Source of the DNA: Candidimonas humi
Lineage (GTDB): Bacteria; Pseudomonadota; Gammaproteobacteria; Burkholderiales; Burkholderiaceae_B
Length of the DNA stretch: 64,000 nucleotides
Assembly (NCBI RefSeq): GCF_019166065.1
Contig: NZ_JAHTBN010000003.1
Coordinates: 372,001-436,000 of the forward strand
Direction of reading: 5' to 3'
Part shown: positions 63,966 through 64,000 of the stretch, in pieces
Numbering within the stretch: the first letter of the stretch is position 1
Layout: the number at the start of each line of letters is the position of its first letter
Notes under the pieces: model-generated
Seen by the model: the letters and a program-made list of their open reading frames with translations, nothing else
Told to the model about the DNA's origin: nothing
Databases searched by the model: none
Program-made: the position numbers and the translations under genes

Positions 63966-64000
63966 ATGATTTCGCTTTTGGCGTGGCCTGGCGCGAGCCC
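63966..64000 (+). CDS. Start of an unidentified gene (partial)
   Basis: An ATG frame (MISLLAWPGAS) runs off the end of the window. Only 11 residues are visible, so neither identity nor reality can be judged. Confidence 0.3.
   Translation, partial: MISLLAWPGAS

Overview
The window is GC-rich, densely coded DNA from a betaproteobacterium, most likely Bordetella or a close relative in the Alcaligenaceae. Evidence: three intact Bug/TctC-type periplasmic binding proteins plus a remnant of a fourth, a grpE / thioredoxin-like / dnaK / dnaJ block, and betaproteobacterial housekeeping genes (murB, dapB, bamE, fur, recN, NAD kinase, hrcA, hemH).

Layout. 0-3.2 kb: the end of an ABC permease, its solute-binding protein, an asparaginase-family Ntn hydrolase and an AlkA-type glycosylase. 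3.2-9.3 kb: a MarR-controlled operon (Bug protein, class III CoA-transferase, HpcH/CitE lyase), a convergent LysR gene and small VOC, entericidin and SRPBCC genes. 9.4-14.9 kb: a compact azole/azoline-type (TOMM) RiPP maturation cluster on the minus strand. It holds an E1-like cyclodehydratase partner, a multi-pass membrane protein with nine consecutive Ser/Thr/Cys residues near its N-terminus, a YcaO enzyme with a Pro-rich tail and a SagB-type dehydrogenase. A P1/DmpA-type peptidase lies downstream and a PAP2 phosphatase is divergent. This is the most unusual system here. 14.9-24.1 kb: catabolic modules with Bug proteins, a DHDPS-like aldolase, a ThDP enzyme, an FMN hydroxy-acid dehydrogenase and an Fe(II)/2-oxoglutarate dioxygenase, with LysR and IclR regulators. 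24.2-31 kb: MFS pump, metallophosphoesterase, AraC regulator, VOC protein, orphan amino-acid binding protein, ABM-fold monooxygenase, unknown membrane protein. 31-37.5 kb: NudC and a MarR / DUF1656 / HlyD / OMF / FUSC aromatic-acid-type efflux operon.

37.5-43.5 kb is a decayed accessory region ending at tRNA-Gly(GCC). A copy of the tRNA 3' end lies exactly 3,250 bp away and bounds an island with a broken P4-type integrase and an AbiE toxin-antitoxin pair. A second broken integrase lies just beyond the copy, pointing to two tandem insertions. Farther out are a truncated Bug gene and a coupled pair of unknown genes.

43.7-64 kb is conserved core: murB, dapB, bamE, fur, recN, NAD kinase, hrcA, hemH, the chaperone block with two sigma-32-like promoters, a fused double M16 peptidase, a VWA/MoxR pair, two c-type cytochromes and a DUF1841 protein. 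All calls come from reading sequence and translations only. No database search or structure prediction was run.
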